Origin: Myxococcaceae bacterium
GTDB lineage: Bacteria; Myxococcota; Myxococcia; Myxococcales; Myxococcaceae
Direction: 5' to 3'
Assembly: GCA_020247085.1 (NCBI GenBank)
Contig: JADCJJ010000039.1
Span: 1 to 41,741, forward strand
Length of the DNA stretch: 41,741 nt
Shown here: positions 26,373-33,700 of the stretch, one piece after another
Layout of the letters: each line of letters opens with the position of its first letter
Position numbering within the stretch: the stretch's first letter is position 1
The notes under the pieces: model-generated
Database searches by the model: none
Seen by the model: only the letters and a program-made list of their open reading frames with translations
Told to the model about the DNA's origin: nothing
Position numbers and translations under genes: made by a program

Positions 26373-28420
26373 ACGCCCGCACCGTGACCGTCGCCCTCTC
26401 CGTGGGGCTCGCCGTGGTCCTCCTCGTCGGCGCCGGCCTGTGGGTGACGCGCGGCACGCAGGCCACCGCCGACGGCGCCTCGCCTGGCCCTACTGCCTCG
26501 CCCGTCGCGGCGTCGCCGTCGGGAACCCCCTCGGGTTGTCACCTCGAGCGCGGCCAGGGTTTCGCCTTCGCCTACCGGAGCGAGACGCACTCGCGCATCT
26601 CGGCGCAGCTGCCGGGCGCGAGCGAGGTCATCACGCAGGCGGCGACGGTCGAGCTGACCGGCACCCTGTCGTTCGAGGTGCTGTCGGCTGGTGAGCGCGA
26701 CGCGGTGCTGCTCGGGCGGCTGTCGGGAGTGAATGCCCCGGCGACGCGTGCGGCCGGCCCGACGCTCGAGGCCGGCTTCTTGCTGCGCGTCGACGAGCAG
26801 TGCCAGGTGACGGCCTTCGCGCGTCACCAGCAGACGCCCCAGGTCGCGGCTCGTGCCCAGCACGTGGTGGTGACCGACCTGTCGTTCGCGACGGCCGACG
26901 GCGCGGCGCCGCGTGAGGTGGTCTTCCCGACGTCGCTCGGCACCCTTCGCGCGCTGGTGCTCCCGGGCGACGCGCCCGGCACCCTCGTTCGCCGGGCCCT
27001 CGCGTACACGGCCCACTGGGCCCCGCGCATGGCTGCTGTGCAGCTCGTCGAGGGCGACGTCGAGGTGCGCCGGGGCGCGTCGCGCTGGTTCGAGGGGCTG
27101 CGCGGCGTCGAGGTGGTGGCCGGCGGCGAGGTGCAGACGTCGAAGACCGAGTGGAGCCTCGCGGCGCAGCCGTACGACGCCACGGCGCTCGCCGGGGTGA
27201 CCCGCGAGGTGGGAGACTACGTGTGGGAGAACTCGCTGGGGGTGGTGGAGGGCGGCGAGGTGGTGGTGGGCACCGAGGCCGAGGACCACGCCCGCCGGGT
27301 GGCCACCATGCGCGACGTCTCCTTCGACGCGGCGCTGCTGCGCTTCGGCGCGAAGCTGGAGGCGGGCGTGAACATCAACGAGCAGTGGCGCGACATGGCC
27401 GCCTGGCTCGACGCGCACCCCGAGCGCATCACGGACTATGTCGAGGTCATCACCGACGAGGCCTTCCCCGCCGGAGGCAAGGCCCCGGCGTTCCTGGCGC
27501 TCGGGCAGACGCAGAACCCCGTCGCGCGCGAGGCGCTGTTGGGGGTGTTCCGCGAGCCCGACTTCCAGCAGGGCGACCGCATTCGCAGCAGCCTCGCGCT
27601 CTCGATGCGCACCGACGTCGGCCTGCCGCTGGCGAAGGAGCTCAAGGCCGTCGCGGCGCAGGGCGGCGGGAGCGACTCCGAGGCGGCCGTCGCGCGCCAG
27701 GCCGTGCTGCACCTCGGCGTGCTGGCGGGCACCCACCGCGCCCAGCCCGACGTCGTCGCCGAGTCACTCTCGCTGGTGAGCGCGCTGGCGGGGAGCGCGA
27801 AGACGGCCGACGACTACTCGGTGCTGTTCGGCCTCGTCGGCAACATGGGCGAGCCGTCGCTCTTGCCCCGCATCGCCGACTGGTCGCGCAGCCCCGACCC
27901 GGTGTTGCGGCGCGAGCTCCCCGACGCGATTCGCCGGTACCGCGTCGAGCGGGTGCATGACCTGGTGCTCGAGTGGCTGCAGCGCGAGACGGACGCCGAC
28001 GTGAAGCGCGGCCTCTTCGACACGCTCTACCACATGTACGTCGACGCCGGCCGGCCGGTGGAGGAGGACCTGATGCGTGAGGCGCTGCGGCACCTCGATG
28101 AGCAGCCGCTGCCGCTGACGCGGCAGTCGCTGTACCACCTGCTGACGCCCCACGCGCATCGGCCCGAGGTGAAGGCGGCGCTGACGGCCGGGCTGCGCCT
28201 CGAGCTCGCGGAGAAGAGCGGGCTGTACGCGCTGGTGGCGCAGGCTCTGCCTCGAGAGAGCATCTACGAGGCGCTCCGCGTCGACGTGCGCTCGTCCGAC
28301 ACGCCGGCCGCCGCGCCGGCGGCCACCCCCGGGCGCCCGTTGAACGAGGCCGCGCCGCCGGGCTTCGACGCCATCATGCAGCAGGCGCTGCGCGCCGCCG
28401 AGGGGGAGCGCGCGCCATGA
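26369..28420 (+). CDS. Membrane-anchored protein resembling vitellogenin-type lipid-transfer proteins (beta sheet plus HEAT-like helices)
   Basis: The start is GTG 26369, overlapping the previous stop (GTGA), and it opens a signal anchor (VALSVGLAVVLLVGAGLWV). Of 683 residues, about 58-270 form a beta-rich domain starting G-x-x-F-A-F-A-Y-R-S-E-T-H-S with alternating strands (TVELTGTLSFEVLSAG). Residues about 330-640 are helical pairs, for example A-P-A-F-L-A-L-G-Q-T-Q-N-P-V-A-R-E-A-L-L and later blocks ending L-P-D-A-I-R-R-Y-R-V. A beta sheet with Y-x-Y strands followed by an alpha superhelix with an A-L-G-T/Q-x-x-N-P-type turn is the layout of the vitellogenin/MTP N-terminal region. That fold match is my inference from pattern alone; HEAT-repeat protein is the safer name. 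It is coupled to both neighbours. Confidence 0.75.
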   Translation: MNARTVTVALSVGLAVVLLVGAGLWVTRGTQATADGASPGPTASPVAASPSGTPSGCHLERGQGFAFAYRSETHSRISAQLPGASEVITQAATVELTGTLSFEVLSAGERDAVLLGRLSGVNAPATRAAGPTLEAGFLLRVDEQCQVTAFARHQQTPQVAARAQHVVVTDLSFATADGAAPREVVFPTSLGTLRALVLPGDAPGTLVRRALAYTAHWAPRMAAVQLVEGDVEVRRGASRWFEGLRGVEVVAGGEVQTSKTEWSLAAQPYDATALAGVTREVGDYVWENSLGVVEGGEVVVGTEAEDHARRVATMRDVSFDAALLRFGAKLEAGVNINEQWRDMAAWLDAHPERITDYVEVITDEAFPAGGKAPAFLALGQTQNPVAREALLGVFREPDFQQGDRIRSSLALSMRTDVGLPLAKELKAVAAQGGGSDSEAAVARQAVLHLGVLAGTHRAQPDVVAESLSLVSALAGSAKTADDYSVLFGLVGNMGEPSLLPRIADWSRSPDPVLRRELPDAIRRYRVERVHDLVLEWLQRETDADVKRGLFDTLYHMYVDAGRPVEEDLMREALRHLDEQPLPLTRQSLYHLLTPHAHRPEVKAALTAGLRLELAEKSGLYALVAQALPRESIYEALRVDVRSSDTPAAAPAATPGRPLNEAAPPGFDAIMQQALRAAEGERAP

Positions 28421-29007
28421 CGACGAGCGCCCGGTTCCCCTTCGCTGCGACGGTCGTCCTCGCGCTGCTCGCCGGCTGCCCTGGGCCGAAGCCAACGCCT
28501 CCGGTCGAGGAGGAGGCGGAGGAGCCGTTCGACGGCGAGACGATGTCCAGCGTCATCCCCAGGGTCGACCCCGACAGCCCCTTCGACGCGGGCGTCTTCG
28601 TCATCGACGCGGGCAGAGTCGAGGTCGAGACGCGGTGCTGCGCCACCACGTTTTCCATCTCGGACCAGGAGCCGGCCGACGCCACCGGCGTGCTGGTGGG
28701 CGAGTCGTCGGCCCTGAGACCCGGCCTTCCGCTTCGGAGGACCGACGCCGGCTGGACGGCGAGCGCGTGCGTGACGCTCAACACCTCGTCGTTCTACCGG
28801 TACCGATTCGAGTGGGACGGCGGCACGCGCGACGCGGGCGAGGTCGACCTGCCCGACGGCGGCGTCGAGATCTCCATCGTCCCCGTCACCATCGTCTCGG
28901 AGCGCGCCAGCGACCGCGAGCCGAGCGTGTCGGACGCGACGGGGCAGCAGAACTACTACCGCGCCGTCAGCGCCTGTGACGGCCTGGACGGTGGGGTGCC
29001 CCCGTAG
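28417..29007 (+). CDS. Small lipoprotein, third gene of the lectin-like operon
   Basis: The ATG at 28417 overlaps the stop of the preceding gene (ATGA), so it should be co-translated with it. The 196-residue protein has a lipoprotein signal (VVLALLAGC, then P-G-P-K). A Pro/Glu-rich linker follows. The mature domain has R-C-C-A-T-T-F-S-I, S-A-C-V-T-L-N-T-S-S-F-Y-R-Y-R-F and repeated aspartate-glycine turns (D-G-G, D-A-G), suggesting a beta-sandwich with a possible disulfide. No family is recognised. Its position suggests it works with the lectin-like and vitellogenin-like proteins, perhaps as an outer-membrane partner. Confidence 0.8.
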   Translation: MTTSARFPFAATVVLALLAGCPGPKPTPPVEEEAEEPFDGETMSSVIPRVDPDSPFDAGVFVIDAGRVEVETRCCATTFSISDQEPADATGVLVGESSALRPGLPLRRTDAGWTASACVTLNTSSFYRYRFEWDGGTRDAGEVDLPDGGVEISIVPVTIVSERASDREPSVSDATGQQNYYRAVSACDGLDGGVPP

Positions 29008-29110
29008 GGCCGCGCGCCGGGCGCGAGGGCGCTGAACGCCCTGGGTGACGTCGCCCGACGTCTGGGCGGGTGAGGGAGTGGGGCGCGGCCTGCGCTACCC
29101 TCTCTCGCCG

Positions 29111-29425
29111 ATGGACCTGCTGCTGCCGGTGTTGGCGCTGACGCTCGCCGTGTGGCTGGGGCGCGGGGCCGTGCGCGCGGTGGGTCGCCTGCGGCGGCGC
29201 CGGGCCTGGGCGCGGACGCCCGGCGCGACGCCCGACACGCCGCTGGTGCTGCGCCCGGGCGTGCGCCTCGCAGACGCCCTCGAGGCCGTGCGCTGCGAGT
29301 GTGGCGGGCGCGTGCGGCACCTGGGTGAGACGAGCCGCCTCGGCCTTCGGGTGGCCCGGGGGCGGTGCGCGCAGTGCGAGCGCGACGTCGACGTCTACGT
29401 CGTGCTCCCGACGCTGCTGCACTGA
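29111..29425 (+). CDS. Small membrane protein with a zinc-ribbon-like CxC/CxxC tail
   Basis: ATG 29111 is preferred over the upstream ATG 29045 because it puts a membrane helix (MDLLLPVLALTLAVWLG) at the N-terminus. The 104-residue protein then has a basic stretch (R-R-R-R-A-W-A-R) and a short globular end with C-E-C-G-G and, 26 residues later, C-A-Q-C-E. Four Cys residues in CxC and CxxC pairs could bind zinc in the cytosol. No known family is evident. It stands alone, about 100 bases after the preceding operon's stop and convergent with the DoxX-like gene. Confidence 0.65.
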   Translation: MDLLLPVLALTLAVWLGRGAVRAVGRLRRRRAWARTPGATPDTPLVLRPGVRLADALEAVRCECGGRVRHLGETSRLGLRVARGRCAQCERDVDVYVVLPTLLH

Positions 29426-29521
29426 AGGGTGAGGCGGCCGGTGCGGGCTCTGCGTCTGCGCCTGCGTGGGGTGTGACGTCGGCGGCGCTCCCGGCGCTCG
29501 GGGCGCGAGCCGTCGCGGTTC

Positions 29522-29878
29522 TCAGGTGTAGGCCCACGCCCAGGCGATGAGCACGCCCTGCAGCGGCAGCCGCACCGCGTGGGCCCAGCGCGGCAGCTTC
29601 GTCTTGCCCAGGGGCAGGTCGTTGAGCGCCATGTTCACGTTCGCCGGGAACACCGCGATGAGGAGCGCCACCAGGCCCCAGGCCGCGACGCGCTGGGAAA
29701 AGGGCAGGAGCAGCCCCACCCCGCCCAGCACCTCGAACGCGCCGCTGACGAAGACGAGGGCGCGCGGCGCCGGCAGGGGCCTCGGCACGATGCGCTCGAA
29801 GGGCCCGGGGGTGACGAAGTGCATCACGCCGGCGAAGGTCATCAGACCGGCCAGCACCCACTTGAGGTTCTCGAGCAT
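29522..29878 (-). CDS. DoxX-like four-helix membrane protein
   Basis: A start at ATG 29878 gives 118 residues (an upstream ATG at 29917 would add an unlikely polar extension). The sequence has four hydrophobic helices. The first carries the DoxX hallmark W-V-L-A-G-L-M-T-F-A-G-V-M-H-F, then R-A-L-V-F-V-S-G-A-F-E-V-L-G-G-V-G-L-L, W-G-L-V-A-L-L-I-A-V-F-P-A-N-V-N-M-A and a last helix. DoxX/DoxD-like proteins are small inner-membrane proteins, some linked to quinone redox or oxidative stress. It lies just downstream of a broken sigma-factor gene on the same strand and could once have been in its transcript. Confidence 0.82.
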   Translation of the reverse strand: MLENLKWVLAGLMTFAGVMHFVTPGPFERIVPRPLPAPRALVFVSGAFEVLGGVGLLLPFSQRVAAWGLVALLIAVFPANVNMALNDLPLGKTKLPRWAHAVRLPLQGVLIAWAWAYT

Positions 29879-29942
29879 GGGGAGGGCTCTAGCCGTCTGC
29901 GCGGGCAAAGGCGCCACGCGGCGGTCGCGCGCGCGGGCCGTG

Positions 29943-30493
29943 TCACCGGGAGCCCGGCGGCGGCTGGGCGCGCGGGTGACGCGGCCGGGGGCCCGGCTCG
30001 ATGACGGCCAGCGGCGCGATGTCGGTGACGGCGTCGCGCTCCACCTCGAAGCGGCAGCACCGCTCGAGCTCCGCGCGCACCAGGCGCCGGCCGCGCTGCA
30101 CCCTCGACTTCAAGGTCGCCACCGGAATGCCGAGCGCGCGCGCGACGTCGCTCTGGCGTCGCTGCTCGAGGTCGACGCAGCGGACGGCCTCCCGGTACGG
30201 CTCGGGGATGAGCTCGACGAACGGTTCGACGAAGGGCGAGGCGCTCGCGAGCACCGACGGTTCGTCTGGTGGGGCGGGCACCGCGCCCGGTGATGGTCTG
30301 CGATGGCCCCGGCGACCACCGCCGAGAGCCAGCCCAGCAGCGTGGCGCCGCTCCGCACCGCGGGCAGTCCCCGATGGACCCGCAGCAGCGCCGCCTGGGT
30401 GACGTCTTCGACGTCGCGCATGGGGACGCGGCGCCTCACCTGCGCCTTCACTCGCGCGGCGAGGTGGTGCCAGTCGAGGGGCGAGCGCGTCAT
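29943..30493 (-). pseudogene. SigZ-like ECF sigma factor, frameshifted
   Basis: From ATG 30493 the frame reads a sigma region 2 (R-V-P-M-R-D-V-E-D-V-T-Q-A-A-L-L-R-V-H, then L-L-G-W-L-S-A-V-V-A-G-A-I-A-D-H-H-R). The frame then turns Ser/Arg-rich. The -1 frame from about 30281 carries region 4: V-E-L-I-P-E-P-Y-R-E-A-V-R-C, R-R-Q-S-D-V-A-R-A-L-G-I-P-V-A-T-L-K-S-R-V-Q-R-G-R and E-L-E-R-C-C-R-F-E-V-E. Adding one C/G at 30280-30282 joins the halves into about 183 residues. The C-C-x-F-E ending is typical of SigZ/YlaC-type sigma factors. Its start overlaps the membrane-protein stop (ATGA). It is either a real null or a consensus error. Confidence 0.75.
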
Positions 30494-30978
30494 GGAGCGA
30501 GCGCCACCCTGCGCAGCCGGTGCCGCACCGTCAAGGCGAGCTCGACCGTGAAGAGGCCGACCGCCAGCACCGCCGTCACCACCCCTCTGGTGACGTCGAC
30601 CGCGTCCGGAATGAATACCGCGTCGCCCAGCCACGCCAGCCCGGCCACGACGCCGAGGCCGAACGTGGCGAGCCCGTGGAGCACCGACTCGAGCCCCGAG
30701 ACGCCTCCCTGCGCCGCGCGGGAGCGGGGCTCGAGCGCGAGGTCGACAAGGCTGTTGACGAGGTCGACGGCCAGCAGCGCCAGCAGCACCGTCGGGGAGA
30801 GCCCCCGCGCGAAGCCAGCGCCAAGGGCCGCGAAGAGGAGGTGGCGCACCAGATGCGTCGACTGCTCCGCGACGCTCGGCGCCGAGGCATAGCGGCGGTG
30901 GCGATGCAGGTGGAACCACAGCACGTCGACGCCCCCGACGAGCAAGACGGCCAGGAGCACCTCGAAGGCCGCCTTCAT
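30490..30978 (-). CDS. Integral membrane protein of unknown function, in the sigma operon
   Basis: ATG 30978 gives 162 residues with four to five hydrophobic helices: A-A-F-E-V-L-L-A-V-L-L-V-G-G-V-D-V-L-W, then L-L-F-A-A-L-G-A-G-F, T-V-L-L-A-L-L-A-V-D-L-V-N-S-L, L-A-T-F-G-L-G-V-V-A-G-L-A and V-V-T-A-V-L-A-V-G-L-F-T-V. A His/Arg cluster (F-H-L-H-R-H-R-R-Y) follows the first helix. No family is recognised. It overlaps the upstream hydrolase by 4 bases (30975-30978) and the downstream sigma by 4 bases, so it sits in the middle of a compact minus-strand operon and may regulate the sigma. Confidence 0.75.
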   Translation of the reverse strand: MKAAFEVLLAVLLVGGVDVLWFHLHRHRRYASAPSVAEQSTHLVRHLLFAALGAGFARGLSPTVLLALLAVDLVNSLVDLALEPRSRAAQGGVSGLESVLHGLATFGLGVVAGLAWLGDAVFIPDAVDVTRGVVTAVLAVGLFTVELALTVRHRLRRVALAP

Positions 30979-31957
30979 GGCGCCTCCGCGAGGAACCGGT
31001 CGACGGCGGCCAGGGACGCCGCGGGGCGCTCCAGCCTCGGCAGGTGCCCCGTGCGTTCGACCCACTCGAGGCGCGCCCTCGGCAGGTCGCCCACCAGCCG
31101 CTGCGCCACCTGCGCCCAGACGTTGGTGTCAGCCGCCCCCCACAGCACCAGCACCGGGCGGTCGAACCGCCGCATCGCCGGGACGCCGGCGAGGGGAGAC
31201 GCCCGGCGCGAGGGGTCGAGCTGCCACCGGTAGAAACGAACGAGGCGTTGCCAGCGCTCCGGCGACGACGTCAGGCCGTCGACGACGTGGTCGAGCGTCG
31301 AGGCGTCGAGCGGGTGAGCCTCGACCGTCGCGATGGAGAAGACGCTCTGGCGCACGGCGCGCGCGCCCAGCATCGCCTTGAAGACGGGCCCGACGACGGG
31401 GTGCACCACCGCCCGCAGGTTCGGAAGCTCGGCGGCGCTCGGCCAGGCGCCAGAGGCCTCGACGTTCGTCAGCACGACCCGCCCCAGGCGCTCCGGCGCG
31501 CTCGCCATCAAGACCTGAACGACGGCGCCCCATGGTCTGCCGCGACGACGTCTGCCCGCGTGACCCCGAGCGAGTCCAGCAGCGCGACCACCAACTCGGC
31601 GCTGCGGGGCAGCCGGTAGTCGTCTGACAAGCGCACCCGCGTGTCTCCCAGGGCGAGCAGGTCAGGCGCAATCATGCGTCGGCGCTTCGAGAGCCCGGGG
31701 AGCACGTCACGCCAGACGACCGAGCTGAACGGGCACCCGTGCAGCAGCACCACCACCGGCGCCGTGCGCGGGCCCTCGTCGACGTACGCCACCTCGACGC
31801 CGCCCCAGTCGAAGTACCGCTTTCGAGCCGACCAGGCGTCCTCGAGCGGGGTGACCTGCGCGCCGGGCTCGAGCCCCACGCCTGCCGAGAGGGCCAGCCC
31901 TCCCCAGCAGCACACCCCCGCCAGCACCACCGCACCCACCCACCGCGTTCGTGTCAT
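30975..31957 (-). pseudogene. Alpha/beta hydrolase (epoxide hydrolase/dehalogenase-like), frameshifted
   Basis: ATG 31957 opens a signal-like segment (WVGAVVLAGVCCWGGLALS), then a hydrolase core: V-A-Y-V-D-E-G, V-V-L-L-H-G-C-P-F (oxyanion loop) and A-D-V-V-A-A-D-H-G, where the Asp stands at the nucleophile elbow as in haloalkane dehalogenases and epoxide hydrolases. The frame then stops at 31508. The other frame continues with G-A-V-V-Q-V-L-M-A-S-A-P-E-R, the acid loop L-W-G-A-A-D-T-N-V and the catalytic His in G-H-L-P-R-L-E-R. One extra G near 31528-31531 would restore about 327 residues with the full triad. Its start is 7 bases after the stop of one frame of a ghost gene. Confidence 0.78.
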
Positions 31958-32019
31958 GTCCCTTCAGCCGGCCGTGGCCCGAAGTGGATGCAGGCGACAC
32001 ACCGTCCAGCCGGGGAGGT

Positions 32020-32345
32020 CAGCGCGCCGGCTCCGGGCCATCGCCCTCACCCGGCGGCAGCGCCTGACGCCAGGGCGAGCGCCGAGGGACGAGTCGGCGC
32101 CCGCGCCGCGGTGGCGCTCGAGCACCTCGACGAGCCCCGGCGCCCCTGCGTGAAGGACTCGAAGTGCTTCGGGTGCTCGATGGACACCCCGACGAGGGCC
32201 GTCACGTCTCTGCCCCGCTTCGTCGCGTCGACCCGCGCGGTGGCCCTGGCCGAGACGCCCGCCACGTCGAGCTGCGAAGGCGCGCGTCGGTCACCGGCTG
32301 CGAGTGCGTCACCTGCTTCGCCGGCCCGCGCGGCGTCGCTCGCCC
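32020..32345 (-). pseudogene. Decayed coding region readable only across several frames
   Basis: Three or four minus-strand frame segments look protein-like and abut one another: P-A-K-Q-V-T-H-S-Q-P-V-T-D-A-R-L (about 32325-32270), Q-L-D-V-A-G-V-S-A-R-A-T-A-R-V then V-S-I-E-H-P-K-H-F-E-S-F-T-Q (about 32275-32145), G-L-V-E-V-L-E-R-H-R-G-A-G-A-D-S-S-L (about 32140-32085) and Q-A-L-P-P-G-E-G-D-G-P-E-P-A-R ending at a TGA near 32019. No single frame is open throughout. I do not recognise the protein. The remaining parts of 31958-32604, a stretch of about 650 bases between two genes, show no convincing gene. Confidence 0.35.
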
Positions 32346-32516
32346 GTCGTGTCGCGGCGCCTGCACCCGCCGAGGGCCGCCTGAACCCCTGCGGCCGTCA
32401 GGTGGTGACCGTCAAGCGCACCCAGACCGCTGAAGATGAGCTGTCGGGCCGTCAGGTGTGGCCGCGCGCAAGGGGTGAGCGTGAGGAGCGGAGAGCCCTC
32501 TCCCCGGGGGTGCCCA

Positions 32517-32547
32517 CCGGTTGACGGGAATGCGTCAGCCGGTTGAC
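32517..32547. repeat. Direct repeat ccggttgac, 22 bases apart
   Basis: The nine-base word occurs at 32517-32525 and 32539-32547, two helical turns apart, in a gene-poor spacer. It could be an operator pair or chance. Both copies contain TTGAC, like a -35 element. Confidence 0.3.
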
Positions 32548-32604
32548 AGGCGGTGGGAGGGGCAGGCCGCCCCTCGTCTCCCTGCGCGCCCTCGCTCCGC
32601 CCCG

Positions 32605-33699
32605 TCAGCCGCCGTCGAGGCCAGCGCGGCGGGCGGCGCGGGCCTTGCCGCGCTCGATGCAGCCCGAGAGCACGGACTTCATCAGCTCGTGGGGAATGCC
32701 GGCCTCGATGCGAAAGCCGCGCCCGTCGCCGCCCCGCACCTTCGCCAGGTCGAGCAGCTCGGCCTCTCTCGACTTGCCCCGGCGCTGGGCGTCGAGGCGC
32801 GCCAGCGAGACGAAGGCGCCGAGCGCGCGCCGCAGCTCATCGGCCTTCGCCGGGTCGTTCGCCTCGACGTCGCCCACCAGGCCCAGGTCGTGCCCGACGT
32901 CGGCGTGCAGCGTCAGCCCCCGGGCCGTCGCGGTGAGCAGCTCGCGCAGCGCCGGGTCTCCCTCGAAGAGCTCGCCCAGCACGGCGGGCTTGAGCACGCC
33001 GTACACCTCGCCGTAGGCGATGGAGTCGTCGAAGGCCGGGCGCCGGGGTGCCTCGCCGCGCTCGAGACGGTCAATCAACGCCTTCGTCTCGTCGGCGCTC
33101 TTGCCGATGAGGAGCAGCTGGTTGCGCCACAGCCCCATGACGCCGCGCTGGGGCCGGCCGGCCGGCGGCTCGATGAGCTTCGCGTTCGGCCCGTAGTCCA
33201 CCGTCACGGCGCCGGGCGGCAGCGGCAGCGCCTCGAGGCGGCCGCTCATCACCACCGTGTCGTCGAAGAGGGCGACGCGGTCGACATGCGTCAGCGGGTC
33301 GAAGCCGGCGTCGGCCATGCGCCGCAGCAGGCGGTCGTCGCCGGCCGACAGGCAGTCGAGCAGCATCGGTCCGAGCTCGGAGTTGAAGATGGCGTTCACC
33401 TCGGCCACCACCGCGCCGCGCTCGAGCTGCTCCGGCACCAGCGCGAGGACCGGGTCGATGGCCGTGCGGGCGGGCGTGGCGACGGCCTGCCCGGCGTCGA
33501 TGGGCTCGGCGGAGGGCACCCACGTGCGTCGGGTCTCGGCGCGCTCGGCCTCGCTCGGCGTCATTCGCTTCGGCAGGGCGATGGCCGGCGGGGGCGGGCG
33601 GGGCGGTGGCTCAGCGCCCAGCATCACCCAGCCGGCCAGCGCCAGCAGCACCGCGGCGCCCAGCAGCCAGCGCAGGCTTCGTCGTCGGGAGGGGGGCAT
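32605..33699 (-). CDS. Membrane-anchored protein of unknown function
   Basis: The 364-residue protein has a basic start and one N-terminal membrane helix (WLLGAAVLLALAGWVML), then a Pro-rich linker (P-P-P-R-P-P-P-P) and a large soluble part that should face the periplasm. The soluble part includes V-V-A-E-V-N-A-I-F-N-S-E-L-G-P-M-L-L-D, V-D-R-V-A-L-F-D-D-T-V-V-M-S-G, R-N-Q-L-L-L-I-G-K and G-L-T-L-H-A-D-V-G-H-D-L-G-L-V-G-D-V-E-A-N-D. This gives paired beta strands and helices repeated twice, reminiscent of proteins that test substrate or lipoprotein folding, but no named domain is clear. It lies one base downstream of the ABC permease gene and is probably in the same operon. Confidence 0.78.
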   Translation of the reverse strand: MPPSRRRSLRWLLGAAVLLALAGWVMLGAEPPPRPPPPAIALPKRMTPSEAERAETRRTWVPSAEPIDAGQAVATPARTAIDPVLALVPEQLERGAVVAEVNAIFNSELGPMLLDCLSAGDDRLLRRMADAGFDPLTHVDRVALFDDTVVMSGRLEALPLPPGAVTVDYGPNAKLIEPPAGRPQRGVMGLWRNQLLLIGKSADETKALIDRLERGEAPRRPAFDDSIAYGEVYGVLKPAVLGELFEGDPALRELLTATARGLTLHADVGHDLGLVGDVEANDPAKADELRRALGAFVSLARLDAQRRGKSREAELLDLAKVRGGDGRGFRIEAGIPHELMKSVLSGCIERGKARAARRAGLDGG

Positions 33700-33700
33700 G

